Below are positions 1 to 7,965 of a stretch of DNA of 64,000 bases, one piece after another. The translations under genes were made by a program, and so were the position numbers. The DNA lies in contig NZ_JAGGQL010000005.1 in NCBI RefSeq assembly GCF_018613315.1, forward strand, positions 359,538 to 423,537, in the 5' to 3' direction. The number at the start of each line of letters is the position of its first letter. The first letter of the stretch is position 1. This stretch comes from Bacillus sp. ISL-37 (lineage in GTDB: Bacteria; Bacillota; Bacilli; Bacillales; Cytobacillaceae). The notes under the pieces were generated by a model, which saw only the letters and a program-made list of their open reading frames with translations, made no database searches and was not told the origin of the DNA.

Positions 1-72
1 GTTTCGGAGTTTCTAGGAGGCAACACTAGACAAGCGACTCGAGGGGCTAGGTGCTGGAGCTGGACAATTCTC
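1..72 (+). repeat. Interspersed structured repeat, copy R1 (cut by window edge)
   Basis: This is the 3' part of the repeat family found again near 24.0, 41.4, 49.7 and 52.6 kb. It carries the shared end module (CGACTCGAGGGGCTAGG followed by GCTGGAGCTGGACAA). It also has an upstream module, GTTTCGGAGTTTCTAGGAGG, that is otherwise seen only in copy R2. The 5' half lies outside the window. It sits just downstream of recG and in the same orientation as the other copies. I see no coding sequence between it and the recG stop codon. Confidence 0.75.
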
Positions 73-184
73 GAGGTGAATTTATATAAATTCTGATATT
101 ATCAAATAACCGAAAGCAGATTCAAAACTGAATCTGCTTCCGTCCATGCTATGAATCTTGTAAGAGTAAATAGATTCAGTCAGG

Positions 185-2239
185 TCAATCCAGTTTCTCA
201 TTGGCAAGAGCACCTGTTTCCGCTAGATACTCCCGCAATAATCTATATTTTTCACCCTTCCAGAATGCTTCTGACTGGACGAGCAAGGTCGCGTCATTCC
301 TTGCTGTTTCTAACGCACGGTAATCATGGACCATATCTGCTACCTTGAATTCTGGCAGTCCGCTTTGCTTTTTACCAAAGAAGTCGCCGGGACCCCGCAA
401 CTCTAAATCCTTTTCACTAAGAACAAACCCATCATTCGTTTCGGACATTATTTTCATTCTCTCTTTTCCGACTTCGCTTTTAGGATCTGCAAGCAATATA
501 CAGTACGATTGGTCACTGCCACGGCCGACCCTGCCTCTTAATTGATGAAGCTGTGCGAGACCAAATCTCTCAGCATCATAAATGAGCATGACAGTCGCAT
601 TCGGGACATTGACTCCTACCTCTACAACTGTAGTCGAAACGAGGACTTGCACCTCATTTTCGCTAAAAGCCTTCATGACCTGGTCTTTCTCATCTGAATG
701 AAGGCGTCCGTGCATAAGCCCGACCTTGTAGCGCTCTTTAAAATAAAAACTTAATGTGCTATGGACATCAATTGCATTCTGGACGTCCAGCTTATCAGAC
801 TCCTCGATAAGGGGACAGATGACATAGGCCTGTCTTCCTTTAGCGAGCTCTTTTTCCATGAAGGCTAGTACTCGCTCAAGCATCTCATGTTTGGCCCAAT
901 ATGTTTCGATTGTTTTACGGCCAGCAGGCATTTCGTCGATCACGGAGACATCCATTTCACCGAATACGGTAATTGCCAGAGTTCTTGGTATTGGAGTTGC
1001 AGTCATGAACAGAACATCAGGGTTTTCCCCTTTTTCCCGAAGAACCCGTCTTTGTTCAACGCCAAAACGGTGTTGTTCGTCCGTGATAACGAGACCAAGG
1101 TTTTGAAAATCCACTTCATCCTGAATCAAAGCATGTGTCCCAATCAATACGTCAATTTCACCAAGTTTTAGCTGTTCAAGCATCTCTCTTCTTCGCTTGC
1201 CTTTAACAGAGCTGGTCAGCAAAGCAACTGTTATTCCAAACGGCTCAAGCAACTGTGTCAGTGACTGCGAGTGCTGTTCAGCCAGGATTTCGGTCGGGAC
1301 CATTAATGCACCTTGATAACCAGCAGAATTTGCTGCATAGAGAGCTATCGCAGCAACTACTGTTTTACCTGAGCCTACATCCCCTTGAAGCAGACGGTTC
1401 ATGCGGTAAGGTGATTTCATATCACCAAGGATTTCATTTACCACTCGTTTTTGTGCCCCTGTTAATGGAAAAGGCAGTCCTGTGATGAATGCCATTAGGT
1501 TGTCCAATTCATATGAAATGGCAATTCCTGGACTCTGTTCACGTTCCAGCTTCCTCAATGACTGCATTTTAAGCTGGAATAAGAGAAACTCCTCGTAAAC
1601 AAATCTTCTTCTCGCCTGCTTCATTTCATCAGACCCTGATGGAAAATGCATGATCCTTAATGCATCTCTTCGGTTAATCAACTTATATTTCTGCAGAAGC
1701 TCTGATGGAAGTATTTCACCTATTTCATGGCCGAATTGCGAAAATGCTTGCTTGATCAGCCTTCTAATCGTTTTTACGGTCATTTTCCCTTTAACAGCAT
1801 ACACAGGTTCAAAATCCTGGCTTATCGCATGTTCACCAGGGGACATTTGTGTAGCGGTAATTGTCTGCCTATGCTGATCCCATTTCCCGGTTACAGTGAT
1901 GGTTTCCCCAACATTTATTTTTTGCTTTAAATACGGCTGGTTAAAGAAAGTGGCAATGATTAAGTACCGGCCTACAAGCAGCCTGACTGTAAGGCGGTTT
2001 TTTTTACGGCCATAATAAACAACAGAAGGTTCACTGTGAACTTTCCCCTCAACCGTGACTCTCTCTTCATGCTTGACTTCAGCCAGGTCCTTTAGGCGAT
2101 AATCCTCGTAACGGTACGGGAAGTATTCAAGCAAGTCACCGACAGTCCTGATTTGCATATCTGCCAGAGTATCCGCCATTTCATTGCCGATCCCTTTAAC
2201 AGCTGTTACTGGTTGCTTTTGCTTTAGTTGTTCATTCAC
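185..2239 (-). CDS. recG: ATP-dependent DNA helicase RecG
   Basis: RecG is a superfamily 2 helicase that remodels stalled replication forks and branch-migrates Holliday junctions. The N-terminal wedge/OB region contains FPYRYEDY and RVTVEGKVHSEP. Walker A GDVGSGKT is at about residues 286-293, the DEQH box at about 387-390, then TATPIPRTLA and GRVGRGSDQ. The reading frame stays open up to a GTG at 2353. I chose the GTG at 2239 (684 residues) because B. subtilis RecG is about this long and begins just before the KGIG motif, and because the extension runs into the tandem repeat upstream. A GGAGGT lies about 25 nt before this GTG, too far to be a good ribosome binding site, so the start is uncertain. 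It is the last gene of the block, with no serine dehydratase genes before it. Confidence 0.93.
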   Translation of the reverse strand: MNEQLKQKQPVTAVKGIGNEMADTLADMQIRTVGDLLEYFPYRYEDYRLKDLAEVKHEERVTVEGKVHSEPSVVYYGRKKNRLTVRLLVGRYLIIATFFNQPYLKQKINVGETITVTGKWDQHRQTITATQMSPGEHAISQDFEPVYAVKGKMTVKTIRRLIKQAFSQFGHEIGEILPSELLQKYKLINRRDALRIMHFPSGSDEMKQARRRFVYEEFLLFQLKMQSLRKLEREQSPGIAISYELDNLMAFITGLPFPLTGAQKRVVNEILGDMKSPYRMNRLLQGDVGSGKTVVAAIALYAANSAGYQGALMVPTEILAEQHSQSLTQLLEPFGITVALLTSSVKGKRRREMLEQLKLGEIDVLIGTHALIQDEVDFQNLGLVITDEQHRFGVEQRRVLREKGENPDVLFMTATPIPRTLAITVFGEMDVSVIDEMPAGRKTIETYWAKHEMLERVLAFMEKELAKGRQAYVICPLIEESDKLDVQNAIDVHSTLSFYFKERYKVGLMHGRLHSDEKDQVMKAFSENEVQVLVSTTVVEVGVNVPNATVMLIYDAERFGLAQLHQLRGRVGRGSDQSYCILLADPKSEVGKERMKIMSETNDGFVLSEKDLELRGPGDFFGKKQSGLPEFKVADMVHDYRALETARNDATLLVQSEAFWKGEKYRLLREYLAETGALANEKLD

Positions 2240-2329
2240 GATTATCAAGCGGTATACCGAAAATTCTGACCTCCAGCTCCCGGCCAATCGGTGTTGCCGC
2301 TCCCCCTCCTCACGCTGTTTCTGGAGTCT

Positions 2330-2590
2330 TGCTTTTACCTTTATTGCCTGCACTGCTCATTTTGGGGCAATGCAGAGCCTCTGCTTTTACCGTTTTCGCC
2401 TATGCAGCTCATTTTCGGGCAATGCAGGGCCTCTGCTTTTACCGTTTTCGCCTATGCAGCTCATTTTCGGGCAATGCAGAGCCTCTGCTTTTACCGTTTT
2501 CGCCTATGCAGCTCATTTTCGGGCAATGCAGGGCCTCTGCTTTTACTGTTTTCTCCTATACCACTCATTTTCGGGTAAAGCAGCTGCTAT
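2330..2590. repeat. Tandem array T1, 52-bp units
   Basis: Four full 52-bp units start at 2355, 2407, 2459 and 2511, with a partial unit before and another after. Each unit reads GCTCATTTTCGGGCAATGCA, then GAGCCTCTGC or GGGCCTCTGC, then TTTTACCGTTTTCGCCTATGCA. The AGAG/AGGG difference alternates from unit to unit, so the array looks like two copies of a 104-bp dimer. Each unit contains a small hairpin (GCAGAG-C-CTCTGC). It fills the gap between fakA and recG where B. subtilis has sdaAB and sdaAA. Long open frames cross the array only because the repeat avoids stop codons. Confidence 0.9.
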
Positions 2591-2640
2591 TGCGTTTATC
2601 TAAAATTGTGAAATAACCTATAAAAACCTCTTTATATACA

Positions 2641-2673
2641 AAATGAAATAGAAGGGGAGTCCCCTTCTATTTC
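2641..2673 (-). terminator. Terminator after fakA
   Basis: There is a perfect 13-bp inverted repeat (GAAATAGAAGGGG, loop AGT, then its complement). On the minus strand it is followed by ATTTTGTATATAAA. It lies 59 nt past the fakA stop codon and would separate fakA from recG transcription. Confidence 0.7.
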
Positions 2674-2731
2674 TTAGTACCATATTACAATTTTACTTGT
2701 CCAGCGAGAGAATTTCCATAGCTGGATTAAT

Positions 2732-4402
2732 TTATTCGATCGCGAAAATGAAGGCGTATAATGGCTGTTCTCCATTATGGACTTCAACTTCCACATCGCC
2801 GTAATTGCTTTCAACAAACTCGACGATTGAATCGACATCTTCATCTGAAGCGTCTTCACCTTTTAGGATCGTCAGGATTTCAGAGTCTTCATCAAGCATC
2901 TGATCCAATAGGTCCTTGGCCGCCTTAACTTTATCCTGATCCTTGAGGATGATCTTCCCATCGGCAAGACCCATGAAATCACCTGTTGAAATTTCAAGAC
3001 CGTCAATACTTGTATCACGGACAGCATATGTCAGCTGACCCGTTTTCACATGCTGCATGGCTTCAGTCATTGCTTCTTTGTTGTCACCAGCTTCAGCTGA
3101 TGGGTTAAAGGATAGCAACGCTGTCATTCCCTGAGGAACAGTCTTTGAAGGAATGACCACCACTTCTTCTTCCGCTACCTCAGCAGCCTGCTCAGCGGCC
3201 ATGATGATGTTTTTATTGTTCGGCAGTATGATTATCTTGCGCGCGTTTACTTCTTTGATCGCCGTAATGATATCCTCTGTGCTCGGATTCATTGTCTGGC
3301 CGCCTTCGATTACCGCATTGGCACCAATGCTGCGGAAAAGCTCAGCAATTCCGGAACCCATTGAGACAGCGACGATTCCGTATTCCCTCTTTTCTTTCTT
3401 TGGCTCACTAGCCTGTGTTCGAAGAGGGGTTGTCGATTCTCCGACAATATCAGTATGCTGCTGTCGCATATTTTCAATTTTCATATTGATCAGGTTTCCG
3501 TATCTTTGTCCATAAGTCAGAACCTCTCCAGGCTGTTCTGAGTGGATATGTACCTTTACAACCTCTTCATCTGAAATAACGAGAAGAGAATCTCCATATT
3601 TGCTCAAGTCCTGGCGGAAATTTTCCTCAGAGAACGCTTCTTTCCCTTCAAGCCTAACCATGAATTCAGTACAATAGCCGAATTCGATATCTGCAGTATT
3701 CATGTGGCTCTGAACACTCTTATGGTGCTCAGCGCTGACAAGCTCATTCATGTTCGGCATGGCAGATGGGGAATCAGGAAGCTTTTCTCCCTTCAATTCT
3801 GCAAGGAAACCTTCATAAACGAATACAAGACCCTGTCCGCCACTATCGACTACTCCTACTTCCTTTAGGACTGGCAGCAAGTCTGGAGTGCGGTTTAATG
3901 ATGCCTTCGCTTCTTTCAGCACTTCTTCCATCAAACCAATAAGGCTTTCATGGTTCTTGGCAACAGCTACAGCATGCTTGGCAGCATCCTTTGCTACTGT
4001 TAAAATCGTGCCTTCCACAGGTTTCATGACAGCCTTATAAGCTGTTTCAACACCTGCATTCAACGCAGCGGCAAACTCTACAGAGTTCACAGTTGGCTTA
4101 CTTTCGATTGCTTTTGCAAACCCGCGGAATAACTGGGAAAGGATAACACCGGAGTTTCCTCTTGCTCCCATAAGCAGGCCCTTAGCAAGCGCGGAACCCA
4201 CCTTCCCGATATGCTCCTGTACATTGTTCTTTACTTCCTTAGCTCCGGAAGTCATGGATAAATTCATATTTGTTCCCGTATCTCCATCAGGAACAGGGAA
4301 GACGTTCAGCGCGTCGACATACTTGGCATTCGCCCCCAAATGGTTGGCGCCCTGGATGATCATCTCCGCAAAACGTTTTCCGTCTAGAACATTAATAGAC
4401 AC
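2732..4402 (-). CDS. fakA: Fatty acid kinase catalytic subunit FakA (YloV; DAK phosphatase family)
   Basis: The 556-residue protein matches YloV/FakA, which phosphorylates fatty acids bound to a DegV-type FakB carrier so that they can enter phospholipid synthesis. The N-terminal DhaL-type ATP domain shows FPVPDGDTGTNMN at about residues 35-47, followed by GARGNSGVILSQLFRG. The C-terminal half is the DegV-like portion. It lies 15 nt downstream of yloU, the usual pairing. No FakB gene is in the window. The kinase role is known from S. aureus FakA and is inferred here by family. Confidence 0.93.
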   Translation of the reverse strand: MSINVLDGKRFAEMIIQGANHLGANAKYVDALNVFPVPDGDTGTNMNLSMTSGAKEVKNNVQEHIGKVGSALAKGLLMGARGNSGVILSQLFRGFAKAIESKPTVNSVEFAAALNAGVETAYKAVMKPVEGTILTVAKDAAKHAVAVAKNHESLIGLMEEVLKEAKASLNRTPDLLPVLKEVGVVDSGGQGLVFVYEGFLAELKGEKLPDSPSAMPNMNELVSAEHHKSVQSHMNTADIEFGYCTEFMVRLEGKEAFSEENFRQDLSKYGDSLLVISDEEVVKVHIHSEQPGEVLTYGQRYGNLINMKIENMRQQHTDIVGESTTPLRTQASEPKKEKREYGIVAVSMGSGIAELFRSIGANAVIEGGQTMNPSTEDIITAIKEVNARKIIILPNNKNIIMAAEQAAEVAEEEVVVIPSKTVPQGMTALLSFNPSAEAGDNKEAMTEAMQHVKTGQLTYAVRDTSIDGLEISTGDFMGLADGKIILKDQDKVKAAKDLLDQMLDEDSEILTILKGEDASDEDVDSIVEFVESNYGDVEVEVHNGEQPLYAFIFAIE

Positions 4403-4417
4403 AAATCTTTCCTCCTC

Positions 4418-4780
4418 TTACGGGTTCGTTACACGAACTCCCTGAACGTAAATATTGACCGAGTCAACTGCCAGCCCTACAGTTTTATCAAGAGTGTACT
4501 TTACCTTTGACTGGACATTGTGGGCAACCTCGGAAATTTTCGTCCCATAGCTCACAATAATATACATATCGATATGTACTTCTTCGTTTTCCTGGCGAAC
4601 GATTACTCCGCGAGTGAAATTCTCCCTGCGCAAAATATCTGTTAATCCGTCCTTGATCTGATTCTTTGAAGCCATCCCGACAATACCATAACAATCGACT
4701 GCTGCGCCGCCTGCAATCGTTGCAATGACATCATTTGATATATCAATTTGTCCGTACTTCGTTTTTAGCTCGATGGACAT
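4418..4780 (-). CDS. yloU: Asp23/Gls24 family envelope stress protein YloU
   Basis: A 120-residue Asp23/Gls24-family protein, typical in length and in position before yloV/fakA. The core reads VIATIAGGAAVDCYGIVGMA and ends in VNIYVQGVRV. Family members such as S. aureus Asp23 localise to the membrane through a partner and are linked to envelope stress. The molecular role of YloU is not known in detail. A GGGGGAA ribosome binding site precedes the ATG. It is transcribed divergently from rpmB. Confidence 0.92.
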   Translation of the reverse strand: MSIELKTKYGQIDISNDVIATIAGGAAVDCYGIVGMASKNQIKDGLTDILRRENFTRGVIVRQENEEVHIDMYIIVSYGTKISEVAHNVQSKVKYTLDKTVGLAVDSVNIYVQGVRVTNP

Positions 4781-4934
4781 GATTCGTTCCCCCTTTGGAA
4801 AAATAGCGTTATGCTACAGTTATTTTACTATAAACCAATCAATTTTTAAAGTTATTCCGCACTTCCCTTTATTATTCAGCAAGAATCCCAACTATATGTC
4901 AAGGTTTTTTTCTTTATAGCTTTCGCCAGAACTA

Positions 4935-4963
4935 TTGCAAATGGGAAATTTCTATGATAAATT
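4935..4963 (+). promoter_or_regulatory. Candidate sigma-A promoter for rpmB
   Basis: TTGCAA at 4935-4940 and TAAATT at 4958-4963 are separated by 17 nt and lie about 110 nt before the rpmB start, in the divergent gap between yloU and rpmB. The match to consensus is moderate. I see no other strong pair on the plus strand here. Confidence 0.4.
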
Positions 4964-5073
4964 ATTAAAGTATGTCAGAGAAAAGGTTATCCTGTTAAAT
5001 CGCAGTTCTGACGATATGCAAATAATTGCAGCAAAAAATAGTTTCAGCTTTTGTCAGTTAGGAGGGAAATCAT

Positions 5074-5262
5074 ATGCCACGTAAATGTGTAGTAACTGGT
5101 AAATCAACTCGTTCTGGTAACGCACGCTCTCACGCAATGAACGCTAACAAGCGTACATGGGGTGCTAACCTTCAAAAAGTACGTATTCTTGTAGACGGTA
5201 AGCCTAAGCGTGTTTGGGTATCTGCAAGAGCTCTAAGATCAGGTAAAGTTGAACGCGTATAA
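5074..5262 (+). CDS. rpmB: 50S ribosomal protein L28
   Basis: A 62-residue L28 starting [20 protein letters not shown], the normal length for Firmicutes. It is one of only a few plus-strand genes in the window, as in B. subtilis. An AGGAGGGAAA ribosome binding site precedes the ATG. The protein is rich in Lys and Arg. It keeps Cys5 but lacks the further zinc-ligand cysteines of C+ L28 paralogs, so it looks like the zinc-independent form. It is monocistronic, ending at the hairpins directly downstream. Confidence 0.98.
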   Translation: MPRKCVVTGKSTRSGNARSHAMNANKRTWGANLQKVRILVDGKPKRVWVSARALRSGKVERV

Positions 5263-5282
5263 TTAAAAAAGTTGCAGACCTT

Positions 5283-5342
5283 CTGCCTGGCTCGAGTAGC
5301 CGGCAGGAAACTGCACGGCATCCATGTGGGTGCCTTTTTTAT
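5283..5342 (+). terminator. rpmB terminator (two hairpins)
   Basis: The first stem is CTGCC/GGCAG extended by GGCT/AGCC around a one-base bulge (5283-5306). A second hairpin, GGCATCC-ATGT-GGGTGCC (5317-5334), is followed by a run of Ts. The second has the classic intrinsic terminator form for rpmB. Confidence 0.8.
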
Positions 5343-5390
5343 TTTGTAATAGGTTTTTATTTCTCTATGCTCATTCTTCCCAAATGGCGG

Positions 5391-5420
5391 CAAAATAATA
5401 GCACCCCGTTTCCAGGGTGC
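5391..5420 (-). terminator. spoVM terminator
   Basis: GCACCC (5401-5406) pairs with GGGTGC (5415-5420). On the minus strand the hairpin is followed by TATTATTTTG. It lies 40 nt past the spoVM stop codon. Confidence 0.7.
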
Positions 5421-5459
5421 CCAAGAGTATACTTTCCTTCTAATTCTTTGTAATCAGTT

Positions 5460-5540
5460 CTAATCTTTTTTAAACGCACCTAACATTGCCCGTACGAGGC
5501 CACCTAAAAACCTAGGTAGTTTGATTGTATAGAATCTCAT
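5460..5540 (-). CDS. spoVM: Stage V sporulation protein M (SpoVM)
   Basis: A 26-residue gene read directly from the minus strand: ATG at 5540, TAG at 5460-5462. The peptide begins MRFYTIKLPRFLGGLVRAML and ends GAFKKD, nearly identical to B. subtilis SpoVM. That protein is an amphipathic helix that recognises the convex forespore membrane and anchors the SpoIVA coat ATPase. The helix-breaking proline at position 9, important for curvature sensing in B. subtilis, is kept. A GGAGGG ribosome binding site sits 8-9 nt upstream. It lies between thiN and rpmB as in B. subtilis, with its own terminator. Length-filtered gene calling would miss it. Confidence 0.96.
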   Translation of the reverse strand: MRFYTIKLPRFLGGLVRAMLGAFKKD

Positions 5541-5676
5541 ACCGTCCCTCCTCACCATCTCTCGCAAACCAGTCTACTTTCTGCATCCGTATAGTATATT
5601 CGCGGGTATGCAAAAATTGCTCCTTACATGTGAATCCGTGAATTCAAATCATGAATAGAGCTGTGTAAGAAGACCT

Positions 5677-6324
5677 TCAATCCCTGCTCCTTACAACTAA
5701 TAATATGCCTTCAGAAAATGAAAAAGTACCATGACCTCTAATAAGTTCATTACTAATACATAGTGTCGATCCCATAGGAATATGACAGTCATTTAATGGG
5801 TATTTAAAATTTTTCAGTGTCATTCCGGAGACTGCTGGTGTAACAGGGAGGAAGGAAATATATTTATACTCGTCCAATTTGCTGACGGTGTAGCTTCCTG
5901 GTTTTTTAACAAATAAAATGTTTTTTGCATCAATCATTTCGATATGGAGTGCAGAACCCTGCTGGAGAGGTTTGACGAGAAGCTGGATGTTAGCCATTAA
6001 ATGGTCAAGCCTTCCCCCGGTTGCGCCAAATATCGTTATGGATTCTGGTTCCTGTTCAAGAGCCCAATTTAAAGCTAGTTCCATATCTGTCTCGTCTTTT
6101 TCAGGTTTGAATTTTTTCAGGTCAGTAACCACTTTTTCTATTTCAGCCATTTCTGCTTCTGAAACAGAGTCAAAGTCTCCAAAAGCTGCTGCTGGCTTGA
6201 ATCCCGCTTTCAATAAATAAAATACACCTCTATCAATCCCAACCCAGATTACATCGGTTCCATCATACAATTGGAAATCAGGTATCAGGTTTGCCGGTCC
6301 TCCTGCTACTAAGTTTATTTTCAT
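5677..6324 (-). CDS. thiN: Thiamine pyrophosphokinase
   Basis: ThiN transfers pyrophosphate from ATP to thiamine to give thiamine diphosphate. The 215-residue protein starts MKINLVAGGP and shows GVDRG-like GIDRG, FGDFDS, EKDETD and IFGATGGRLDH, the metal and nucleotide binding signatures of the family. The C-terminal part has GSTLCISNE and GTFSF. An in-frame extension of nine codons upstream exists. I chose the ATG at 6324 because AAAGGAG lies 10 nt before it and B. subtilis ThiN (214 residues) starts at the same point. Confidence 0.95.
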   Translation of the reverse strand: MKINLVAGGPANLIPDFQLYDGTDVIWVGIDRGVFYLLKAGFKPAAAFGDFDSVSEAEMAEIEKVVTDLKKFKPEKDETDMELALNWALEQEPESITIFGATGGRLDHLMANIQLLVKPLQQGSALHIEMIDAKNILFVKKPGSYTVSKLDEYKYISFLPVTPAVSGMTLKNFKYPLNDCHIPMGSTLCISNELIRGHGTFSFSEGILLVVRSRD

Positions 6325-6382
6325 GAAGACAATCTCCTTTTTACAAATCAAGAATCAGTTTGATTAAATCAAACAGTAAGCT

Positions 6383-6418
6383 AAATAAAGCCAGCCGCTG
6401 TTACGGCTGGCTTTATTT
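6383..6418 (-). terminator. Terminator after rpe
   Basis: A perfect 15-bp stem (AAATAAAGCCAGCCG with its complement, 6-nt loop) begins at the rpe stop codon. The A/T-rich outer stem supplies the T tract on the minus strand. It separates rpe from thiN. Confidence 0.8.
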
Positions 6419-7062
6419 TATGGTCTTAAGCTTGCGATGGCTGCTCCTCTGTCTTCCTTATTGAAAACAGCTGAACCTGCAACGAGTACATTCGCCCCTG
6501 CTTCTACACAAAGCTTGGCGGTCTCTTCGTTCACTCCGCCATCGACTTCAATTTCTAGTTCAGGGTTCATTGAGTCAGCGAGCTCTTTTACTTGCCTGAT
6601 TTTCGGAAGTACTGAGGAAATGAATTTTTGGCCGCCAAAGCCCGGATTGACAGACATAAGCAGCACCATATCTATATCCTCGATGATATGCTTCAGGCTA
6701 TCCACTGGAGTTGCAGGATTCAGGACAACCCCTGCCTTAACACCAGTGGATTTAATTAGCTGGATTGTCCTATGCAGATGCCTGCTTGCTTCTACATGGA
6801 CCGTGATGTAATCAGCTCCAGCTTTAGCGAATGCTTCAATATATTGGTCCGGATTTTCGATCATCAGGTGTACATCAAGCGGAAGTTTCGTTACTGGCCT
6901 GATTGCCTCGACAATCAACGGGCCAATCGTAATATTCGGCACGAAATGCCCATCCATTACATCCACATGAATATAATCAGCTCCGCCCCGCTCGACGTCC
7001 TTAATTTCTTCCCCCAGGCGGGCAAAGTCAGCTGATAAGATTGAAGGCGCTATTTTCACCAT
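6418..7062 (-). CDS. rpe: Ribulose-phosphate 3-epimerase
   Basis: Rpe interconverts ribulose 5-phosphate and xylulose 5-phosphate in the pentose phosphate pathway. The 214-residue TIM barrel shows the metal-binding [12 protein letters not shown] near residues 32-43, [18 protein letters not shown] and VDGGVN (phosphate binding). It starts 3 nt after the rsgA stop codon, so the two are probably co-transcribed. The strong hairpin at its stop codon ends the prpC-prkC-rsgA-rpe unit. Confidence 0.97.
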   Translation of the reverse strand: MVKIAPSILSADFARLGEEIKDVERGGADYIHVDVMDGHFVPNITIGPLIVEAIRPVTKLPLDVHLMIENPDQYIEAFAKAGADYITVHVEASRHLHRTIQLIKSTGVKAGVVLNPATPVDSLKHIIEDIDMVLLMSVNPGFGGQKFISSVLPKIRQVKELADSMNPELEIEVDGGVNEETAKLCVEAGANVLVAGSAVFNKEDRGAAIASLRP

Positions 7063-7065
7063 GTT

Positions 7066-7947
7066 TCAGTACCTCGGCTTTCTATCTTTGATTTCTAACA
7101 AAAAGTCCTTATAATGCGAATATCTGTATTCAGGCAGAGTTTCAGACTCGACTGCCGCTTTAACTGCACACTTAGGTTCAGCCATATGGAGGCATCCCCG
7201 AAATTTGCAATCCTCGCTGATTTCAGAAATGTCCGGGAAGCATGAATTCAACTCTTCAGCCTCAATTTCGGTAAATTCCAGGGAACTGAAACCAGGTGTG
7301 TCGGCAACTAGGCCATTATTTATGGTAATCAACTCGACATGTCTTGTCGTGTGCTTGCCCCTGCCCAAATGTGAAGATATATCATCAGTTTTCAATTCCA
7401 GATCTGGACGGATCGCATTGAGCAGTGATGACTTTCCAACACCGGATTGTCCAGCAAATACTGAAATCTTCCCCTCGATATGGGGTTTTAATTTTTCCAG
7501 ACCTTCTGAAGTTTCAGAGGAGGTGAAAATCACCTCATAGCTTGCTTTCCGATAATCCTCTGCGTATTCCTCAAGTCGAGACTTTTGCTCTCCATTGGTT
7601 AAATCCATTTTCGTAATGCAGATGAGTGGCTCGATATGGTTATATTCAACAAGAACCAGGAACCGGTCGAGCAGGGCTGAGCTGAAGTCGGGTTCTACAG
7701 CTGAAAATACAAGGATTGCCTGGTCTACATTCGCGATTGGAGGCCGGACTAACTCATTCTTCCGACCTTTGACTTCCATGATATAACCTTCCGTGTCATT
7801 TTCAGCCTGGAAAACGACCTCGTCACCTACAAGCGGTGTTACCTTGTTTTTGCGGAAAACACCGCGGCCACGGCACTGGACAACCCCATCTTCATTCGCA
7901 ACATAATAAAAACCGCTCAGTGCCTTGATAATTTTGCCCTCAGGCAT
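7066..7947 (-). CDS. rsgA: Ribosome small subunit-dependent GTPase RsgA (CpgA)
   Basis: RsgA is a circularly permuted GTPase that checks late 30S maturation. An N-terminal OB fold is followed by motifs in permuted order: G4 ITKMD at about residue 110, G1 GQSGVGKSSLLNAI at about 169-182, and G3 DTPGFSS at about 216. The C-terminal zinc site is built from C-x5-C-x-H-x5-C (DCKFRGCLHMAEPKC). Length is 293 against about 298 in B. subtilis. B. subtilis CpgA is also reported to be a PrkC substrate and to detoxify 4-phosphoerythronate. It lies 18 nt downstream of prkC. Confidence 0.97.
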   Translation of the reverse strand: MPEGKIIKALSGFYYVANEDGVVQCRGRGVFRKNKVTPLVGDEVVFQAENDTEGYIMEVKGRKNELVRPPIANVDQAILVFSAVEPDFSSALLDRFLVLVEYNHIEPLICITKMDLTNGEQKSRLEEYAEDYRKASYEVIFTSSETSEGLEKLKPHIEGKISVFAGQSGVGKSSLLNAIRPDLELKTDDISSHLGRGKHTTRHVELITINNGLVADTPGFSSLEFTEIEAEELNSCFPDISEISEDCKFRGCLHMAEPKCAVKAAVESETLPEYRYSHYKDFLLEIKDRKPRY

Positions 7948-7965
7948 AGCAACACTCCCTGTCTG

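Noticed and set aside
2184-2616. Three long plus-strand frames with a repeated FGQCRASAFTVFAYA-like peptide
   Set aside because: They are readings of tandem array T1 in shifted frames (52 is not a multiple of 3). None has a ribosome binding site, and part overlaps recG.
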